Positions 15,161 to 24,399 of a stretch of DNA of 64,000 nt are shown piece by piece (position 1 is the first letter of the stretch; each line of letters starts with the position of its first letter). The position numbers and the translations under genes were made by a program. This stretch comes from Calothrix sp. PCC 7103 (GTDB lineage: Bacteria; Cyanobacteriota; Cyanobacteriia; Cyanobacteriales; Nostocaceae): NCBI RefSeq assembly GCF_000331305.1, contig NZ_KB217478.1, positions 552,904 to 616,903 of the forward strand, read 5' to 3'. The notes beneath the pieces are model-generated. The model saw only the letters and a program-made list of their open reading frames with translations, was not told where the DNA came from and did not search any database.

Positions 15161-16272
15161 CTATCCTATTCGATAACCCCAACCAAATAGAATTAGAAAT
15201 TTCCCCAGACTTAGTAGAACAATTATGGCGCCATAAAGGTGCTTCTTGGAATATATTTCTCAACCAAGTTTGTTTACAGACCTTTTTACCAACTTTAGAA
15301 GAGGATGTAACATTAGACGAGATATCAGTTCCTAGCTTTTGGACACATGTTAACGGTGCCGCCTTTACTTGGAGAAATAAACGTATAATCTTAATACCAG
15401 AAATATCTATAGATACAACAGAATGCACAATACCCCAAGAATGGGTAGATATTCCTAAATTAGCAGGAGATTACTATTTAGCGGTTCAAATTAATCCAGA
15501 TGAACTATCGCTGCGAGTTTGGGGATATACCACGCACAAAGATATCAAGTTATCAGCGACTTACAATTTTGATAGAACATACAGTCTAGATGCTCAATAT
15601 TTTATTCCCGATTTAAACGTGTTATGGGTAGTTAGTCAATTAAACCCAAATGAACCTACTCGTATGACGGTTCCTGCTTTATCTTCGGTACCCGCAACCC
15701 AAGCAGAGAATTTACTATCAAGATTAGGAAATTCCAATATTATTCAACCTCGATTAGAAATACCTTTTTCGTTATGGGCAGGGTTAATAACAAATAATAA
15801 CTGGCGCCAACGTTTATATCAACTGCGTCAAGGAATATCGAATAAAACGAACCTTGGTTTGTGGTTACAAAATACTGTTGCTGATGCTTGGCAATCGTTG
15901 GATACTATATTATCACCTAATTTGGGCGCCAGTTTTGGTTTGAGAACAACGGAAAACGACACATCTATCAAAAGGGTGAAATCTTTAAATTTGCCAGGTG
16001 GTGAAGCTTTTTTGGTCTTGGGTTTGGAAACTGAGCCAGATGGTAGAATTGGTATTCGTATTCAATTGCGTTCTAGTAGTCAAGATGAGTTTTTAGCATC
16101 TGGGACTAGTTTGAAGTTGGTTTCTGCTTCGGGTGATGTTATTCAGTCGGTTCAATCACGTAATCTAGATAATATTATTCAGTTGAAGCGGTTTAAGAGT
16201 CCTGTGGGTGTTGAGTTTAGTGTTCAAGTTGAGGTTGGGGAGTTTGTGGTGATGGAAGATTTTGTGTTGTAA
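15157..16272 (+). CDS. DUF1822 family protein
   Basis: A 371-residue protein. The mark of the family is PQEWVDIPKLAGDYYLAVQINPDELSLRVWGY (about residues 95-126), followed by a central region with ENLLSRLGNSNIIQPRLEIPF and WRQRLYQLRQGI. The start at 15157 is chosen because its ATG overlaps the sigma stop codon; an upstream in-frame ATG at 15127 lies deep in the sigma gene. No membrane segment or catalytic motif is seen. Its constant partnership with the sigma-like factor suggests that it binds that factor, perhaps as an anti-sigma or adaptor (inference). Its paralogue is at 38506-39639. Confidence 0.88.
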   Translation: MTILFDNPNQIELEISPDLVEQLWRHKGASWNIFLNQVCLQTFLPTLEEDVTLDEISVPSFWTHVNGAAFTWRNKRIILIPEISIDTTECTIPQEWVDIPKLAGDYYLAVQINPDELSLRVWGYTTHKDIKLSATYNFDRTYSLDAQYFIPDLNVLWVVSQLNPNEPTRMTVPALSSVPATQAENLLSRLGNSNIIQPRLEIPFSLWAGLITNNNWRQRLYQLRQGISNKTNLGLWLQNTVADAWQSLDTILSPNLGASFGLRTTENDTSIKRVKSLNLPGGEAFLVLGLETEPDGRIGIRIQLRSSSQDEFLASGTSLKLVSASGDVIQSVQSRNLDNIIQLKRFKSPVGVEFSVQVEVGEFVVMEDFVL

Positions 16273-16290
16273 TTTCAAATGTTTTTTATT

Positions 16291-16326
16291 TTACCACAGA
16301 GGCACAGAGGGCACAGAGAAAGAAGA
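16291..16326. repeat. ACCACAGAGGCACAGAG repeat, copy 1
   Basis: TTACCACAGAGGCACAGAGG and GCACAGAGAAAG form the leader of the CHAT-CHASE2 gene. Relatives occur at 25742-25777 and 29349-29415 (full hairpin), and a fragment lies at 179-197. The last purine-rich part (AGAAAGAAGAAG) serves as the ribosome-binding region of the next gene. Confidence 0.6.
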
Positions 16327-16328
16327 AG

Positions 16329-18686
16329 ATGTATCGACTTGTTGTTTTAAATTTAGGACAAGGTGATTTGTTACAAGGGTTTCCAACTGTGACTGTACAA
16401 TTTTGGGACTCGGAGAGAACTAGTATGCAGTTTACTGGGAGTTTACCTCCTATGCCAAATCTTGATACACTCTATCAACGTTGGCAATTATTGTACAAAT
16501 CGTTTTATGCGAACTTTCGCATTTCCCATGTCAATGCTAATAATCAAAATCAATGTCTGGATTTTGAGATTGATGAGGATGATGAAGATATTGGGCAGAT
16601 TTCTCACGCTGAGTTTCAAGAACTATGTCGAGATGTACAAGTTCAATTCAACCGCTGGTTATGTGCTGGTTCGTTTTTAAGTATCGAGCGCAAGTTACGA
16701 ACGCACTTAACACCTTTTGATGAAATTTGTTTCGTGATTGTGGCGCCTTCGGCAATTTTAACATTACCTTGGTGTTTATGGGATTTTTTATCTGATTATC
16801 CGCTCGCTGAAATTGCCCTTAGTCCTCCTGAATATGCACGTCCCTTTAAAACTAATACACCAAACGGCGCCAAAAAAAAGGTAAAAATTCTCAGTATTTT
16901 GGGTGATAGTACTGGTATTAATGTAACTCAAGACCAAAAGATACTCATAGAAAAACTTCCAGAAGCAGAAATTACCTTTTTAACAGAACCATCGTCGCAA
17001 GAACTAAACGAACAGCTTTGGCAGTTGGAATGGGATATTTTATTTTTTGCTGGACATAGTTCGAGTCAAGCAAAAGGTAACACAGGATGTATTCAAATTA
17101 ACTCGACGGAAACTCTCACAGTTGAGCAATTGAAGTATGGTTTGAGAAAAGCTATATCCAACGGTTTAAAATTAGCTATCTTTAACTCTTGTGATGGTTT
17201 GGGGTTAGCTGTTGATTTGGCAGATTTACATCTACCCCAAGTCATTGTAATGCGGGAACCTGTGCCAGATAAAGTTGCCCAGGAATTTTTGAAGCATTTT
17301 CTCACTACTTTCAAACAAGGAAAGTCTCTTTATATTGCGGTTCGGGAAGCAAGGGAGAAGTTACAAGGGTTAGAAGCACAATTTCCATGTGCAACTTGGT
17401 TACCTGTAATTTGTCAAAATCCTGCGGAAGTACCTTTTACTTGGTTAGAATTATGTGGAAAACACCCATCCATTCAATTATTCCCATCACGTCGTGCGTT
17501 ACAGAAGATTTTGGCATCTAGTCTGGCAAGTACGCTATTAGTCACAGGAATCAGATTTTTTGGATTATTATCTGGTGTAGATTTGTGGGCATTTGATTTA
17601 TTAATGCGGTCACGAACTCCTGAACCGCCTGATGATAGAATATTAGTTGTTACAGTTACACCCGAAGATATTCAAGCACAACCGAAAGAGCCTCGTTATG
17701 GTTCTTTATCTGATAGTACACTAAATCGACTACTAACTTACTTAAATAAACATCAACCTACAATGATTGGTTTGGATATCTACCGAGATTATCCAAGCTT
17801 GAAACCAGAATTAGCATCCACCTTAAAAAATTCAAGCTTAATAGGTGTTTGTAAGCGTCCCGATATTAAAGATGACCCCACAGGTACTTTACCATCACCA
17901 GAAATTTCTGCTTCACAGTTAGGATTTAGCGATTTTTTTCAAGATAATGACGGTGCTATTAGGCGCCATTTATTGTTTATGACACCAAATACAACTTCTC
18001 GTTGTACGGCATCATATGCATTTAGTACAAAGCTTGCAATTCAATATTTATACGCTCGACATAGTATTAAAACAGAATTTACACCAAATGGCAACTTAAA
18101 ATTAGGCAAAAGTATATTTCCATCCATCAGTGCGCGTACAGGAGGATATCAAGGTATAAATTCGTCAGGAAGTCAGATATTATTAAACTATCGGGCAATG
18201 ACTGACCCAAATACGATAGCACAAAGAGTCACACTTAAAGATATTTTCAGCAATAAAGTAAATCCGCAAGCTATCAAAAATCGTGTCATCTTAATTGGTA
18301 TAGTAGACCGTAGTGCAGGCGATTATTGGTCAACTCCCTACGGTGCGAGTTCAAATAAAATACCCGGTGTACTAATTCATGCACATATGTTGAGTCAAAT
18401 ACTCAGCACCGTCTTAGATAACAGACCCCTACTATGGGTTTGGTCAATCTGGCAAGAAATTATTTGGATTGCCTGCTGGTCAACACTTGGTGGATTTATT
18501 GCTTGGAGATTTCGTAGAATATTATTTATGAGTATAGCTGTGTCTATTACAGTAATAATACTATTTACTACGTGTTTGATAATACTAAATTATAGCGGTT
18601 GGGTTCCTTTAGTGGCGCCGTTATTAAGTTTTATGATAACTAATGGCACCGTTGTTTTTATATTATTAAAGAATCGAGACATTTAA
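16329..18686 (+). CDS. CHAT-CHASE2 transmembrane sensor-protease
   Basis: A 785-residue protein. Residues 1-370 form a CHAT peptidase module with His243 in FFAGHSSS and Cys288 in FNSCDGLG; the effector domain is thus N-terminal and cytoplasmic. A membrane helix at about 393-412 leads to a CHASE2 extracytoplasmic sensor (about 415-690: DLLMRSRTPEPPDDRILVVT, MIGLDIYRDYP, KNRVILIGIVDRSAGDYWST, IPGVLIHAHMLSQIL), followed by three C-terminal helices. CHASE2 normally feeds kinases or cyclases; here the output is a caspase-like protease. It is the third gene of the cassette after the sigma factor and DUF1822. Proteolysis of a cassette partner on sensing is a reasonable hypothesis. Confidence 0.92.
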   Translation: MYRLVVLNLGQGDLLQGFPTVTVQFWDSERTSMQFTGSLPPMPNLDTLYQRWQLLYKSFYANFRISHVNANNQNQCLDFEIDEDDEDIGQISHAEFQELCRDVQVQFNRWLCAGSFLSIERKLRTHLTPFDEICFVIVAPSAILTLPWCLWDFLSDYPLAEIALSPPEYARPFKTNTPNGAKKKVKILSILGDSTGINVTQDQKILIEKLPEAEITFLTEPSSQELNEQLWQLEWDILFFAGHSSSQAKGNTGCIQINSTETLTVEQLKYGLRKAISNGLKLAIFNSCDGLGLAVDLADLHLPQVIVMREPVPDKVAQEFLKHFLTTFKQGKSLYIAVREAREKLQGLEAQFPCATWLPVICQNPAEVPFTWLELCGKHPSIQLFPSRRALQKILASSLASTLLVTGIRFFGLLSGVDLWAFDLLMRSRTPEPPDDRILVVTVTPEDIQAQPKEPRYGSLSDSTLNRLLTYLNKHQPTMIGLDIYRDYPSLKPELASTLKNSSLIGVCKRPDIKDDPTGTLPSPEISASQLGFSDFFQDNDGAIRRHLLFMTPNTTSRCTASYAFSTKLAIQYLYARHSIKTEFTPNGNLKLGKSIFPSISARTGGYQGINSSGSQILLNYRAMTDPNTIAQRVTLKDIFSNKVNPQAIKNRVILIGIVDRSAGDYWSTPYGASSNKIPGVLIHAHMLSQILSTVLDNRPLLWVWSIWQEIIWIACWSTLGGFIAWRFRRILFMSIAVSITVIILFTTCLIILNYSGWVPLVAPLLSFMITNGTVVFILLKNRDI

Positions 18687-18975
18687 TGATGGCACCATTT
18701 AGTTAAAATTTATGAATGATTAGCTAGCGTTTTTATTTGCTTGCTCAATTCGCTGCCTAATTGCATCTTCAGCAACATGAATATTTTCCTCATGGGTATA
18801 TAATCTGCTGTAGTAAGTTGTCCGTACCAGGTTGTTTCATCATCATCTCTATGTGCATCGCGTCTCTAAGTGTTTCTTGAGAATCTATAGTAATGGATTT
18901 TGAATATATCTTGCATATATTTCTTTTTCCAACTGTTGTAGGTAGTTAGACAGGTTTGAACAGTAGGATGTAAAG

Positions 18976-20163
18976 ATGGGAAGAACGATAGAAATCAATC
19001 CGAAACGGGTAATGTGGTTACAAGTAGGCGCCTTGGCTGGAATGCAGGGGGCAATAACTTTGTGCTGGGTGGTTTATAATCTGTATATACCGCAGCTTTT
19101 GGTAAGAATTGGTTTTGAGAAGGATTTTGCGGTTGGACTATTGATTGTTGAGAATTTACTGGCTGTAGTATTAGAACCTTTGATGGGTGGTCTTTCGGAT
19201 AATGCCAAGCGCTGGTTTGTTAGTCGTTTTTATTTTGTTTCTGCTGGTGTAATTGTTTCATCCGCTTTATTTATTGTTATACCTGCTGTTATTGCGCTTT
19301 TACCTTTGTCTGAAGCTACTCGCTGGATTTTTTTGTTTGTCATTGTCGGTTGGTCATTCACGATGACTATTTTTCGTAGTCCTGCAACTGCTCTATTAGG
19401 TAAATATGCTTCAAAAAATGATTTACCGTTGGCAGGAAGTTTGTTGACTTTGGCTTCTGGTATTATTATTGCTTTTCGACCTATTAGTACTAATTTTATT
19501 CTTAGTTTAGGCGCCGTTTTTAGTTTTGCGACTGGTTCTTTTGTTTTACTTGGTGCTGCTTTATTATTACGATATGTTAATCCACCTGAAGAACCTGTTG
19601 CTGAATCTGTACAAAGTAGAATATCAGAACCATCATTAGTACTATTTTTACTTTTGGGAACTGGTTTTGGAGTTGCTTGGGGTTCACGGTTATTAATGGA
19701 TGTTTTAGGAAAACTGCTTAAAATTGAGTTAGGCATAAATAATGTTGATGGAATGATGTTTATTATTGCTCTGGCACTCGCATTTGCATCTTTACCTGCT
19801 GGTGCGTTTGCAAGTAAAATTGGTAATCATCAAGCAATAATTTGGGGGAGTCGTATTATTTCAACATTAATGTTACTGATGCTGTTTTTCGGCGCCAATT
19901 TTGTTTTACTGTTACTAACTGTTGGTACATTTAGTCTAATTATTAATGGTGCGGTTCCTTTGGCACTATCGCTCTTTACACCGCAACGAGCAGGTTTAGC
20001 TGTAGGAACATATTTTGCTGGTGCTGCTTTAGGAGGAAGCTTGTTGTCGGTTATATTTCCCCAGTTAGTTAATATTGCTGTTGTACCTGAAGCATTTATT
20101 GGTGCTGTAGCTTTTTTAGTAGTAAGCACCTGTGTTAAAGCAACTCGTCCATTTTCTGCATAA
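18976..20163 (+). CDS. MFS transporter
   Basis: A 395-residue hydrophobic protein with 11-12 predicted helices. The signature LMGGLSDNAKRW after helix 2 corresponds to the conserved MFS loop G-x-L-S-D. The family resembles SLC45-like or generic major facilitator permeases; no substrate can be named. An ATG with AGGATGTAAAG upstream starts it. It lies between the CHAT-CHASE2 gene (289 bp away, with no gene in the gap) and the DUF928 gene, and need not be functionally linked to them. Confidence 0.85.
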   Translation: MGRTIEINPKRVMWLQVGALAGMQGAITLCWVVYNLYIPQLLVRIGFEKDFAVGLLIVENLLAVVLEPLMGGLSDNAKRWFVSRFYFVSAGVIVSSALFIVIPAVIALLPLSEATRWIFLFVIVGWSFTMTIFRSPATALLGKYASKNDLPLAGSLLTLASGIIIAFRPISTNFILSLGAVFSFATGSFVLLGAALLLRYVNPPEEPVAESVQSRISEPSLVLFLLLGTGFGVAWGSRLLMDVLGKLLKIELGINNVDGMMFIIALALAFASLPAGAFASKIGNHQAIIWGSRIISTLMLLMLFFGANFVLLLLTVGTFSLIINGAVPLALSLFTPQRAGLAVGTYFAGAALGGSLLSVIFPQLVNIAVVPEAFIGAVAFLVVSTCVKATRPFSA

Positions 20164-20211
20164 TCGCTTTAACTAAACCCTATTAAAATATATAACGAAA
20201 ATCTATAAATT

Positions 20212-20997
20212 ATGACTACATTGAAATTTTACACCCAAACAGTAAAAATTCTTTTACTTACAGCAATATCTACAAGTTGCGGAAACCTTCTTAACGCTGA
20301 GTCAAAAGAACCACTAAATACTAAAAACCCCAATTTAATATTAGCATCAATAAAGTACGAACCACCCCCACCACCAACAACTAGCGGTGAACCGACAGGA
20401 AGGGGAGGACAAGGAGGCGCCGGCAGAGGTTGTCAACCAACAGCGTTGGTACCTAGCATGTTGGGTAAGAATGGCAATTATTTATGGGGACAAACAGTTT
20501 CTTCTAGACCTCAATTTTGGTTTGCATTACCTAGAAATTTAACGAAAAAAGATACTGTAGATTTTGTCTTAAAAGATAGGCAGGGTAAAGAAATTTATAA
20601 AACTACGTTAAAGTCTGAAGCTCCACAGGGAATAGTAAGTGTTAGCCTTCCTAAAACAGTATCACCTTTACAAACTAATAAAATGTATGATTGGTCATTC
20701 TCAATTTATTGTGATGCTGAAGCTTTTGAAGACAAACCAGGCAGTGTGGGGGGTAGTATTCAAAGGGTAAGTATATCAACAAAACTTAAAAATCAGCTTG
20801 CAGGCGCCAAAACTCCTATTGAACAAGCAGGTATATACGCTCAAAACGGTATATGGTTCGATGCGTTGACTAGTATAGCAGTAAATATGCGCGCCACGAA
20901 GTCAAAGGATGCCTCGTTGGCTTGGAATGAGTTGCTAACGCAGGTAAAGTTAGAAAAAATTGCCAAGCTTCCTGTGACGAACTGTTGTACAAAGTAG
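20212..20997 (+). CDS. DUF928 family exported protein
   Basis: A 261-residue protein with an N-terminal hydrophobic signal containing Cys (LLTAISTSCGN), possibly a lipobox. A proline/glycine linker (PPPPPTTSGEPTGRGGQGGAGRG, residues about 55-77) is followed by the DUF928 body (LVPSMLGKNGNYLWGQTVSSRPQFWFALP and YDWSFSIYCDAEAF). The function is unknown. DUF928 proteins are often found in cyanobacterial genomes near CHAT proteins (recollection), which fits this neighbourhood. A perfect palindrome overlaps its stop codon. Confidence 0.85.
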   Translation: MTTLKFYTQTVKILLLTAISTSCGNLLNAESKEPLNTKNPNLILASIKYEPPPPPTTSGEPTGRGGQGGAGRGCQPTALVPSMLGKNGNYLWGQTVSSRPQFWFALPRNLTKKDTVDFVLKDRQGKEIYKTTLKSEAPQGIVSVSLPKTVSPLQTNKMYDWSFSIYCDAEAFEDKPGSVGGSIQRVSISTKLKNQLAGAKTPIEQAGIYAQNGIWFDALTSIAVNMRATKSKDASLAWNELLTQVKLEKIAKLPVTNCCTK

Positions 20998-21018
20998 AGA
21001 CTCCATTAATGGAGTCTC
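20997..21018. terminator. Perfect palindrome at the DUF928 stop codon
   Basis: GAGACTCCATT directly joined to AATGGAGTCTC is a perfect 22-bp palindrome starting at the last base of the TAG stop codon. It forms a hairpin without a U-tract. Confidence 0.55.
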
Positions 21019-21065
21019 CACATTTCATCCTGATTCACCCTAAGTTAAGCTGGATAAGGTATTTT

Positions 21066-21120
21066 AGATGCACCCTGATTAAACCATTGACCCCGAACAT
21101 TTGTTGTTTGGGGTTTTTTT
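21066..21120 (+). ncRNA. Putative small RNA, cassette 1
   Basis: A candidate -10 box TATTTT (21060-21065) is followed at once by AGATGCACCCTGATT, then by a hairpin (CCCCGAACA/TGTTTGGGG, 21091-21113) with a seven-T tail. The predicted RNA would be about 50 nucleotides. A second cassette with the same 5' sequence lies at 21302-21353. Upstream, TCCTGATTCACCCTAAG (from 21028) aligns with TCCGGATGCACCAACGG of cassette 2. No open reading frame is present. The arrangement is seen; that it is transcribed is inference. Confidence 0.5.
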
Positions 21121-21301
21121 CATTAACTTCAAAAAAGTAGTTAATTACACGTATAAATTAAAACTACTTAATCCCGAATTCAGTCTGAGCTTACTTTGAA
21201 GAAACTACCTGTATTTTGATGCGTATACAATAATGCAAGAGTACTTCAATAATTCCTAAAATCTTCCGGATGCACCAACGGTTAGAATGGAACAATACAA
21301 T

Positions 21302-21353
21302 AGATGCACCCTAATTCATCTAACTCTCAGTCTTGAAGGCTGAGGGTTTTTCT
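21302..21353 (+). ncRNA. Putative small RNA, cassette 2
   Basis: A candidate -10 box TACAAT (21296-21301) precedes AGATGCACCCTAATT, followed by a hairpin (CTCAGTCT/AGGCTGAG, 21326-21344) and a T-rich tail. The 5' portion repeats cassette 1, while the terminator stem is different in sequence. TCCGGA lies at 21265-21270; this hexamer resembles the motif reported upstream of heterocyst-specific (DIF+) promoters, but here it is 25 bp from the -10 box, farther than I would expect. The rest of the 20998-21558 gap holds no gene. Confidence 0.5.
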
Positions 21354-21558
21354 CTTGGAAGATGCCATCCATGATTATTTGAGCTAATTCAAATCTTGGC
21401 AGATGTAATGCACGTAGTAAAACTACCTGCGTCTTAATACCCTTTGTTGGTACCAGACTCCTATACAGCCTGAATTTCAATATAGAAGATTTGATGAAAA
21501 TGTTGCTACTACCAAAAGGAGTATTTTTAAATTTACTTAATTCATATATTATTTATTG

Positions 21559-22431
21559 TTACCTAGGTACAAATACTTCGAGCGCTTTAGGAATAACGCG
21601 AAAGCGTGCGGGTGTGTAAGTGGTTATTTCACCATCAGTGTTTATTGGACGTGGTTTACGAGTTATTACTTCTATTTCTTGTCCAGATACTGCCCGAACT
21701 TGGCGCCAGTTGACATGATGTCCGCTACGCATTGCAGGTAATATTAAAATGATTTCCCACCAATGTTTAACTTCTAAGCTATACATATCAAGTTTTTGGT
21801 CGTCGATAGTAGCATCATAAGCTACTGCCATTCCACCACCGTAATAACGACCGTTACCAACTGCTATTTGAACAGTTTTGCCTTGATATGATTTGTTATT
21901 GACACGAATTTCAGCGGTGAATGGTCGAGATTTTAAAATTACTTTGAGTGCTGCGACAGCATAAGCAAATACTCCCCAGCGACGCTTTGCTTGCTTTGTG
22001 AGATTTTGCGTGATTTTGACGCTTAATCCTAAAGAAGCAACATTGAAAAAGTATTTATCGTTAACCCACCCTAAGTCTATTCGACGGGTATTACCTGCTG
22101 CTATGACTTTACACGCTTCGGAAAGCGAGGTGGGAATACCTAAAGTCTTAGCTAAATCATTTGCAGTACCCAGTGGTAAAATACCTAACCGTAACTGTGT
22201 CTCAACCAATCCATCTACAGCAGTATTAAGAGTTCCATCTCCTCCACCTACTATTACCAAATCTACTTTATGCTTATACTGATGAATAACATCCACCATT
22301 TGGTGCGGCCGTTCCCATGACTCTTTGATTAACTCAAAGCCTAATTTCTCTAGGTAACCTATAGCTTCTGGTAGACCCTGACTTCCTTGCCGTGAGTGAT
22401 GATTTACTAACAGCAGCGCGCGCTGATTCAT
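21559..22431 (-). CDS. Diacylglycerol/lipid kinase, YegS-like
   Basis: A 290-residue protein of the DAG kinase catalytic family. The nucleotide-binding motif GGGDGT is at residues 62-67, followed by LPLGTANDLAKTLGIP (about 94-109), the second glycine-rich segment (AVGNGRYYGGGMAVAYDATI) and the C-terminal beta-sandwich. It phosphorylates a lipid, probably diacylglycerol or an isoprenoid or glycolipid precursor. The length is normal. It is convergent to the putative small RNAs and divergent from ispG across a 537-bp gap. Confidence 0.9.
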   Translation of the reverse strand: MNQRALLLVNHHSRQGSQGLPEAIGYLEKLGFELIKESWERPHQMVDVIHQYKHKVDLVIVGGGDGTLNTAVDGLVETQLRLGILPLGTANDLAKTLGIPTSLSEACKVIAAGNTRRIDLGWVNDKYFFNVASLGLSVKITQNLTKQAKRRWGVFAYAVAALKVILKSRPFTAEIRVNNKSYQGKTVQIAVGNGRYYGGGMAVAYDATIDDQKLDMYSLEVKHWWEIILILPAMRSGHHVNWRQVRAVSGQEIEVITRKPRPINTDGEITTYTPARFRVIPKALEVFVPR

Positions 22432-22520
22432 AACTTGTTTTGGTAGTAGTTGTTAATAATCATAAACTTAAATTAACCTCACTAGTTGCTTAATTTAGCC
22501 AAAAATTATTCTTCACTCCT

Positions 22521-22625
22521 GCTTATAGAAATTATTTTAATTCACTTAATCAAAGAAAGTGGGTTTCTGGCAAAATTGTCGTTTTAATTACAATCTCTTA
22601 ACGTCGAAACCCGGTTTCTATAAGC
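22521..22625. repeat. GAAACCCGGTTTCT element, copy 3, with outer terminal repeats
   Basis: Outer arms GCTTATAGAAA and TTTCTATAAGC bracket an inner part, AAAGTGGGTTTCTGGCAAAA ... GTCGAAACCCGGTTTCT, that matches copy 2 at 4347-4416, including the TTGTCGTTTTAATTACAATCTC centre. It is a MITE-like element of about 105 bp. It lies in the 537-bp gap 22432-22968 upstream of ispG; the rest of that gap shows no gene. Confidence 0.65.
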
Positions 22626-22968
22626 TATAAAATTTGGCACCGTAATTTTTTTATGTGTTAAATATTTTACAGTATACTTTTACAAAAAATGCGTACATTA
22701 GCACTATTAGAGAAGAGGCGCCAATGCTAGGAAGAGTGAAAAATTGATTTAATCAATGGAACATATAAGAGTAATTTAGCGTCACCCTATGGGATGATTG
22801 TGGAAAAATTGAATTATTGAGTCTTTTGGGGAATACGATAGTTTTTTTTGAAGCTTCAGGCTATTTTTATGAAAAATCATCAACCAAAAATGGCTCTTCT
22901 GTGGCAATCTGAAAAGCAGAACGTTTAAAATCTGATATTTTCGCTACAGATAATTACCGATTCATGTT

Positions 22969-24198
22969 ATGCAAACACTGCCTACACTGACTACAAACAA
23001 CACAGTACCTACCCAACCGACTTTTGACACTACAATCAAAAGGCGCAAAACTCGTCCTGTAAAAGTGGGAAATATCACTATTGGTGGTGGATACCCCGTG
23101 GTGGTACAGTCAATGATTAATGAAGATACCCTAGATATTGAGGGTTCTGTTGCTGCTATTCGGCGCCTGCATGAAATTGGTTGCGAAATAGTTCGCGTCA
23201 CAGTGCCAAGTATGGCACATGCCAAAGCGTTGGCTGAAATCAAACAAAAACTCAAACAAACCTATAAAGATGTACCTATCGTAGCCGACGTTCATCATAA
23301 CGGGATGAAAATAGCCTTGGAAGTAGCCAAGCATATCGAGAAGGTTAGAATTAATCCGGGTTTGTACGTATTTGAAAAGCCCAGCACAACCCGTACAGAG
23401 TATACACCACAAGAATTTAAAGAAATTGGTGAAAAAATTAGTGAAACTCTTGAACCGTTAGTTATATCACTTCGTGACCAAAATAAAGCGTTGCGTATTG
23501 GTGTAAATCACGGTTCATTAGCAGAAAGAATGCTATTTACTTACGGTGATACACCCGAAGGAATGGTAGAATCAGCACTTGAATTTATTCGTATTTGTGA
23601 ATCGCTCGATTTTCATAACATCGTTATTTCAATGAAAGCTTCGCGTGTTCCTGTAATGGTAGCTGCCTATCGTCTCATGGCAAAGCGCATGGACGATTTA
23701 GGAATGGATTATCCTTTACACTTGGGAGTCACTGAAGCTGGAGATGGAGAATACGGACGCATAAAATCAACAGCGGGAATTGCGGCACTACTCACCGATG
23801 GTATTGGTGATACTATTCGTGTTAGCTTGACTGAGGCGCCAGAAAAAGAAATACCAGTATGCTACAGTATCCTGCAAGCATTGGGTTTACGTAAAACAAT
23901 GGTGGAATATGTTGCATGTCCATCTTGTGGACGCACACTATTTAATCTTGAAGAAGTTTTACACAAAGTCCGGGAAGCAACAAAACACCTAACAGGACTC
24001 GACATAGCAGTAATGGGTTGTATTGTAAACGGTCCTGGAGAAATGGCAGATGCAGACTATGGATATGTAGGAAAAACACCCGGTTACATTTCTCTATATC
24101 GAGGTCGCGAAGAAATCAAAAAAGTCCCCGAAGACAAAGGAGTCGAAGAACTAATTAACCTAATCAAAACTGACGGTCGCTGGGTAGAACCAGAATAA
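22969..24198 (+). CDS. ispG: 4-hydroxy-3-methylbut-2-en-1-yl diphosphate synthase (IspG/GcpE)
   Basis: A 409-residue enzyme of the MEP isoprenoid pathway that converts methylerythritol cyclodiphosphate to HMBPP using a [4Fe-4S] cluster and ferredoxin. Visible are the barrel motifs [16 protein letters not shown] and RINPGL, and the C-terminal cluster ligands in [18 protein letters not shown] and [11 protein letters not shown]. This is the full-length cyanobacterial form. It stands alone after a long leader (repeat at 22521-22625) and is followed by a hairpin at 24204. Confidence 0.97.
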   Translation: MQTLPTLTTNNTVPTQPTFDTTIKRRKTRPVKVGNITIGGGYPVVVQSMINEDTLDIEGSVAAIRRLHEIGCEIVRVTVPSMAHAKALAEIKQKLKQTYKDVPIVADVHHNGMKIALEVAKHIEKVRINPGLYVFEKPSTTRTEYTPQEFKEIGEKISETLEPLVISLRDQNKALRIGVNHGSLAERMLFTYGDTPEGMVESALEFIRICESLDFHNIVISMKASRVPVMVAAYRLMAKRMDDLGMDYPLHLGVTEAGDGEYGRIKSTAGIAALLTDGIGDTIRVSLTEAPEKEIPVCYSILQALGLRKTMVEYVACPSCGRTLFNLEEVLHKVREATKHLTGLDIAVMGCIVNGPGEMADADYGYVGKTPGYISLYRGREEIKKVPEDKGVEELINLIKTDGRWVEPE

Positions 24199-24203
24199 GT
24201 AGA

Positions 24204-24245
24204 AAGTGCTGAGTGCTGAGTTTTGAACACCCAGCACTTTTAACT
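24204..24245. repeat. AGTGCTGAGT hairpin, copy 2
   Basis: AAAGTGCTGAGTGCTGAG pairs with CCCAGCACTTTT a few bases after the ispG stop codon. The right arm ends in TTTT, so it can act as a rho-independent terminator. Confidence 0.65.
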
Positions 24246-24399
24246 GATTTATAAAGTTTGTATTATCTACCACACAAATCACCGGATATAAGCGACAATT
24301 TTGAGAAATAGCAAGATATGCTCACTCAGTACAGCAGTAGCGTGTGTTAGATTGAGCATACCGACTTATAAAATCTCCCATTCCGCGCAACTGTGTATT

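Noticed and set aside
18687-18975. Possible decayed minus-strand gene between the CHAT-CHASE2 and MFS genes
   Set aside because: Protein-like stretches such as THEENIHVAEDAIRQRIEQA and LSNYLQQLEKEIYARYIQNP can be read, but in different frames with stops between, and no family is recognised; too weak to list as a pseudogene.
21556-21741. Plus-strand 61-codon frame at the end of the lipid kinase gene
   Set aside because: It is the antisense of conserved kinase sequence and has no similarity to known proteins.
24301-24399. N-terminal extension of the CtpA-type protease to a TTG
   Set aside because: The extension has no signal-like feature, while the ATG at 24400 begins a proper signal peptide.
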